Source: an uncultured Eubacterium sp. (lineage in GTDB: Bacteria > Bacillota > Clostridia > Lachnospirales > Lachnospiraceae). From it: DNA of 25,958 bases. The position numbers were made by a program, and so were the translations under genes. Positions 24,631 to 25,958 of the stretch are shown in pieces. The stretch is taken from assembly GCA_910586445.1 (NCBI GenBank), contig CAJUHV010000056.1:1-25958 (forward strand), in the 5' to 3' direction. Within the stretch, counting starts at the first letter, position 1. Each line of letters begins with the position of its first letter. Below the pieces are notes generated by a model. The model saw only the letters and a list, made by a program, of their open reading frames with translations, made no database searches and had not been told where the DNA came from.

Positions 24631-25812
24631 TTAATGATATTTTTCTATTTTACAACTGTATTCTTTTCCATCCTTCCATCCTCCCATACGGATTGCCGAC
24701 ACAAATGCCATCCTCACTTCTTCGTTTGGAATATCTGCCATACCTGTGTCTGCATGATACGTAAGATAGCCCAGATGTATTAAAGCTGCAAGAATATCAT
24801 TTTGATCTGCAAATTCCTTCAGATCATTTTGAAATGTATCTATATTAACCCTGCATTGTCCCCCTAGAAGCATATGAAGTACAGTATCTTTCAAACCTTC
24901 AAAATTACATAATATATACCGGTTCAAATTCTCGTATGCAGCTGTATTTTTCCAATAACTGGATATCGACTGCTTGATCACTGCCTGTACCAAAGAATTT
25001 GGATTATATATATGTTTAAAAGTTCCCAGACAGTAGCCGTCATACCACTTTGTTATTTCTGACTGGTTCATTTGATACTGTGTGCACAAAGCCTGCGTCT
25101 CTTCTTGCGTAAATCCAAAGTATTCAGCAAAGTCTGCCGGTTCTGTCATTGTATATTCACAAAAATTATTAAGTGCAGATTCACCTTTAAACTTTTTAAT
25201 CGGCAGAATCCCCGTCATATAACCAAGTGCAAGAAAGTCCTGTGATTCACTGCTTTTAAACAGCATGCTTAAAAATTTAAGATAATCTTCAATCAAAACA
25301 GCATGGTTCATTTTCTCACGAATCATACAGTCCCACTCATCGATAATGATCACAAACTGCATCTGCGTATTTTCATATATACGAATCAGTGCTGAAAATG
25401 TATCTGATACCGAATCATTAATAATTTGCGGAAACTCATTTTTCAGTCCTCCAAGCAGTGTCTGGTCAATCAGCCCGACTGTCGTATCGACATCCTTAGA
25501 TCGGTTTAAAAATGCCGCAGCATCAAAATGTATCACGTTAAATTTATTCAGATATTTATTGTAATCTTGTGTTTGTGAGATCTTATATTTAGAAAAAATC
25601 CAGCTCGAATCACATCCCCTGCTGTAATAAGCTCGAATCATATTTGCAGCCATAGACTTTCCAAAGCGTCTGGGCCTGCTGATACAAATGCACCTCTGCT
25701 CCGTACAGACTGCCCTATTCAGTTTCTCAAGCAGCCCTGTTTTATCAATATAGATCTGAGAATTTACAGCATTTTGAAATGCCTGACTGCCTGGATTCAC
25801 ATACATGCCCAT
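24631..25812 (-). CDS. AAA-ATPase-like protein, apparently lacking the C-terminal nuclease domain
   Basis: The protein belongs to the AAA-ATPase-like family (PF09820 type) common in gut Clostridia and Bacteroides; its role is unknown. Walker A reads RPRRFGKS (46-53) and Walker B FVIIIDEWD ends at 161. Further family blocks are LGYMTGILPIKKF, EYFGFTQEE, WYDGYCLG and YNPNSLV. Usual members are about 520-580 aa and end in a PD-(D/E)XK nuclease-like domain (DUF1703). This one is 393 aa and stops after IPNEEVRMAFV with an unrelated-looking tail, GGWKDGKEYSCKIEKYH. It is thus probably a truncated remnant, although the reading frame is intact. The ATG at 25812 has AGGTGG eight bases upstream; GTG at 25824 would overlap that site. 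Confidence 0.8.
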   Translation of the reverse strand: MGMYVNPGSQAFQNAVNSQIYIDKTGLLEKLNRAVCTEQRCICISRPRRFGKSMAANMIRAYYSRGCDSSWIFSKYKISQTQDYNKYLNKFNVIHFDAAAFLNRSKDVDTTVGLIDQTLLGGLKNEFPQIINDSVSDTFSALIRIYENTQMQFVIIIDEWDCMIREKMNHAVLIEDYLKFLSMLFKSSESQDFLALGYMTGILPIKKFKGESALNNFCEYTMTEPADFAEYFGFTQEETQALCTQYQMNQSEITKWYDGYCLGTFKHIYNPNSLVQAVIKQSISSYWKNTAAYENLNRYILCNFEGLKDTVLHMLLGGQCRVNIDTFQNDLKEFADQNDILAALIHLGYLTYHADTGMADIPNEEVRMAFVSAIRMGGWKDGKEYSCKIEKYH

Positions 25813-25858
25813 TGATACCACCACCTGTATTTAAGATCTCAAAACCTCTTTATTTCTG

Positions 25859-25887
25859 ATTATATCAAAACGATTTCCATACCGCAA
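25859..25887 (-). promoter_or_regulatory. Promoter of the AAA-ATPase-like gene
   Basis: On the minus strand TTGCGG (25882-25887) and a perfect TATAAT (25859-25864) are separated by 17 bp, about 47 bp before the start codon. It may also drive fbp. Confidence 0.65.
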
Positions 25888-25918
25888 TCAATTTCCTTAA
25901 AGGACTTCAATTAGTCTT

Positions 25919-25948
25919 TTGGCCAAGTCATCAAAAATTTGGTATAAT
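25919..25948 (+). promoter_or_regulatory. Divergent promoter leading out of the window
   Basis: TTGGCC (25919-25924) and a perfect TATAAT (25943-25948) are 18 bp apart on the plus strand. Transcription would run rightwards past the end of the window. The -35 lies in the palindrome TTGGCCAA. Confidence 0.5.
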
Positions 25949-25958
25949 AATGGGGAAT

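Noticed and set aside
24631..25812. AAA-ATPase-like gene as part of a defence island
   Set aside because: No restriction, toxin or other defence partner is in the window, the nuclease half is missing, and the neighbour is housekeeping fbp.

Overview
The window looks like chromosomal DNA from a spore-forming member of the class Clostridia, most likely Lachnospiraceae. The evidence is a paired GlgC/GlgD ADP-glucose pyrophosphorylase, SpoVG, a class III fructose-1,6-bisphosphatase, DnaD and DnaI-type replication loaders, a DUF6465-like protein, strong Gram-positive Shine-Dalgarno sites, and moderate GC content with AT-rich gaps. No tRNA, rRNA, complete transposon or CRISPR array was recognised.

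Layout, left to right. Positions 1-4208 (minus) hold an operon of a GlmU pyrophosphorylase domain without its acetyltransferase half, peptidyl-tRNA hydrolase (pth) and the first ~912 codons of mfd. A membrane-anchored M23 metallopeptidase (4434-5591, plus) lies between this operon and a second minus-strand operon, glgC-glgD-spoVG (5714-8462). From 8773 the plus strand carries murC, then a regulatory gap holding two identical tandem pairs of consensus DnaA boxes, then a DnaD-domain protein, a DnaC/DnaI-type helicase loader and an unusual 392-aa PRPP synthetase. An 83-nt palindromic element closes this block. On the minus strand follow an HPr-like protein with a DUF6465-like Ala/Lys-rich protein, an AgcS-type sodium:amino-acid symporter, an 837-aa exported protein ending in a degenerate C39-like domain, and a 247-aa protein with hexapeptide repeats and a proline-rich tail. 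A plus-strand LtaS-like sulfatase (20442-22556) is followed by a second copy of the palindromic element. The right end (minus) holds class III FBPase and an AAA-ATPase-like protein that seems to lack its usual C-terminal nuclease domain.

How the genes fit together. Much of the window serves envelope and carbohydrate metabolism: UDP-GlcNAc synthesis, MurC, an M23 hydrolase, an LtaS-like polymerase, glycogen precursor synthesis and FBPase. A second theme is replication and nucleotide supply (DnaA boxes, DnaD, DnaI-type loader, Prs). The order spoVG, glmU, pth, mfd recalls the B. subtilis spoVG-glmU-prs-ctc-pth-fin-mfd neighbourhood, here interrupted by the M23 gene.

The observations most worth a second look are the DnaA-box array in front of dnaD, the two-copy palindromic repeat family, the HPr variant that keeps His15 and Ser46 but loses Arg17, the C39-like domain without catalytic residues, and the single-domain GlmU. 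I found no clear evidence of a complete novel defence or mobile system.
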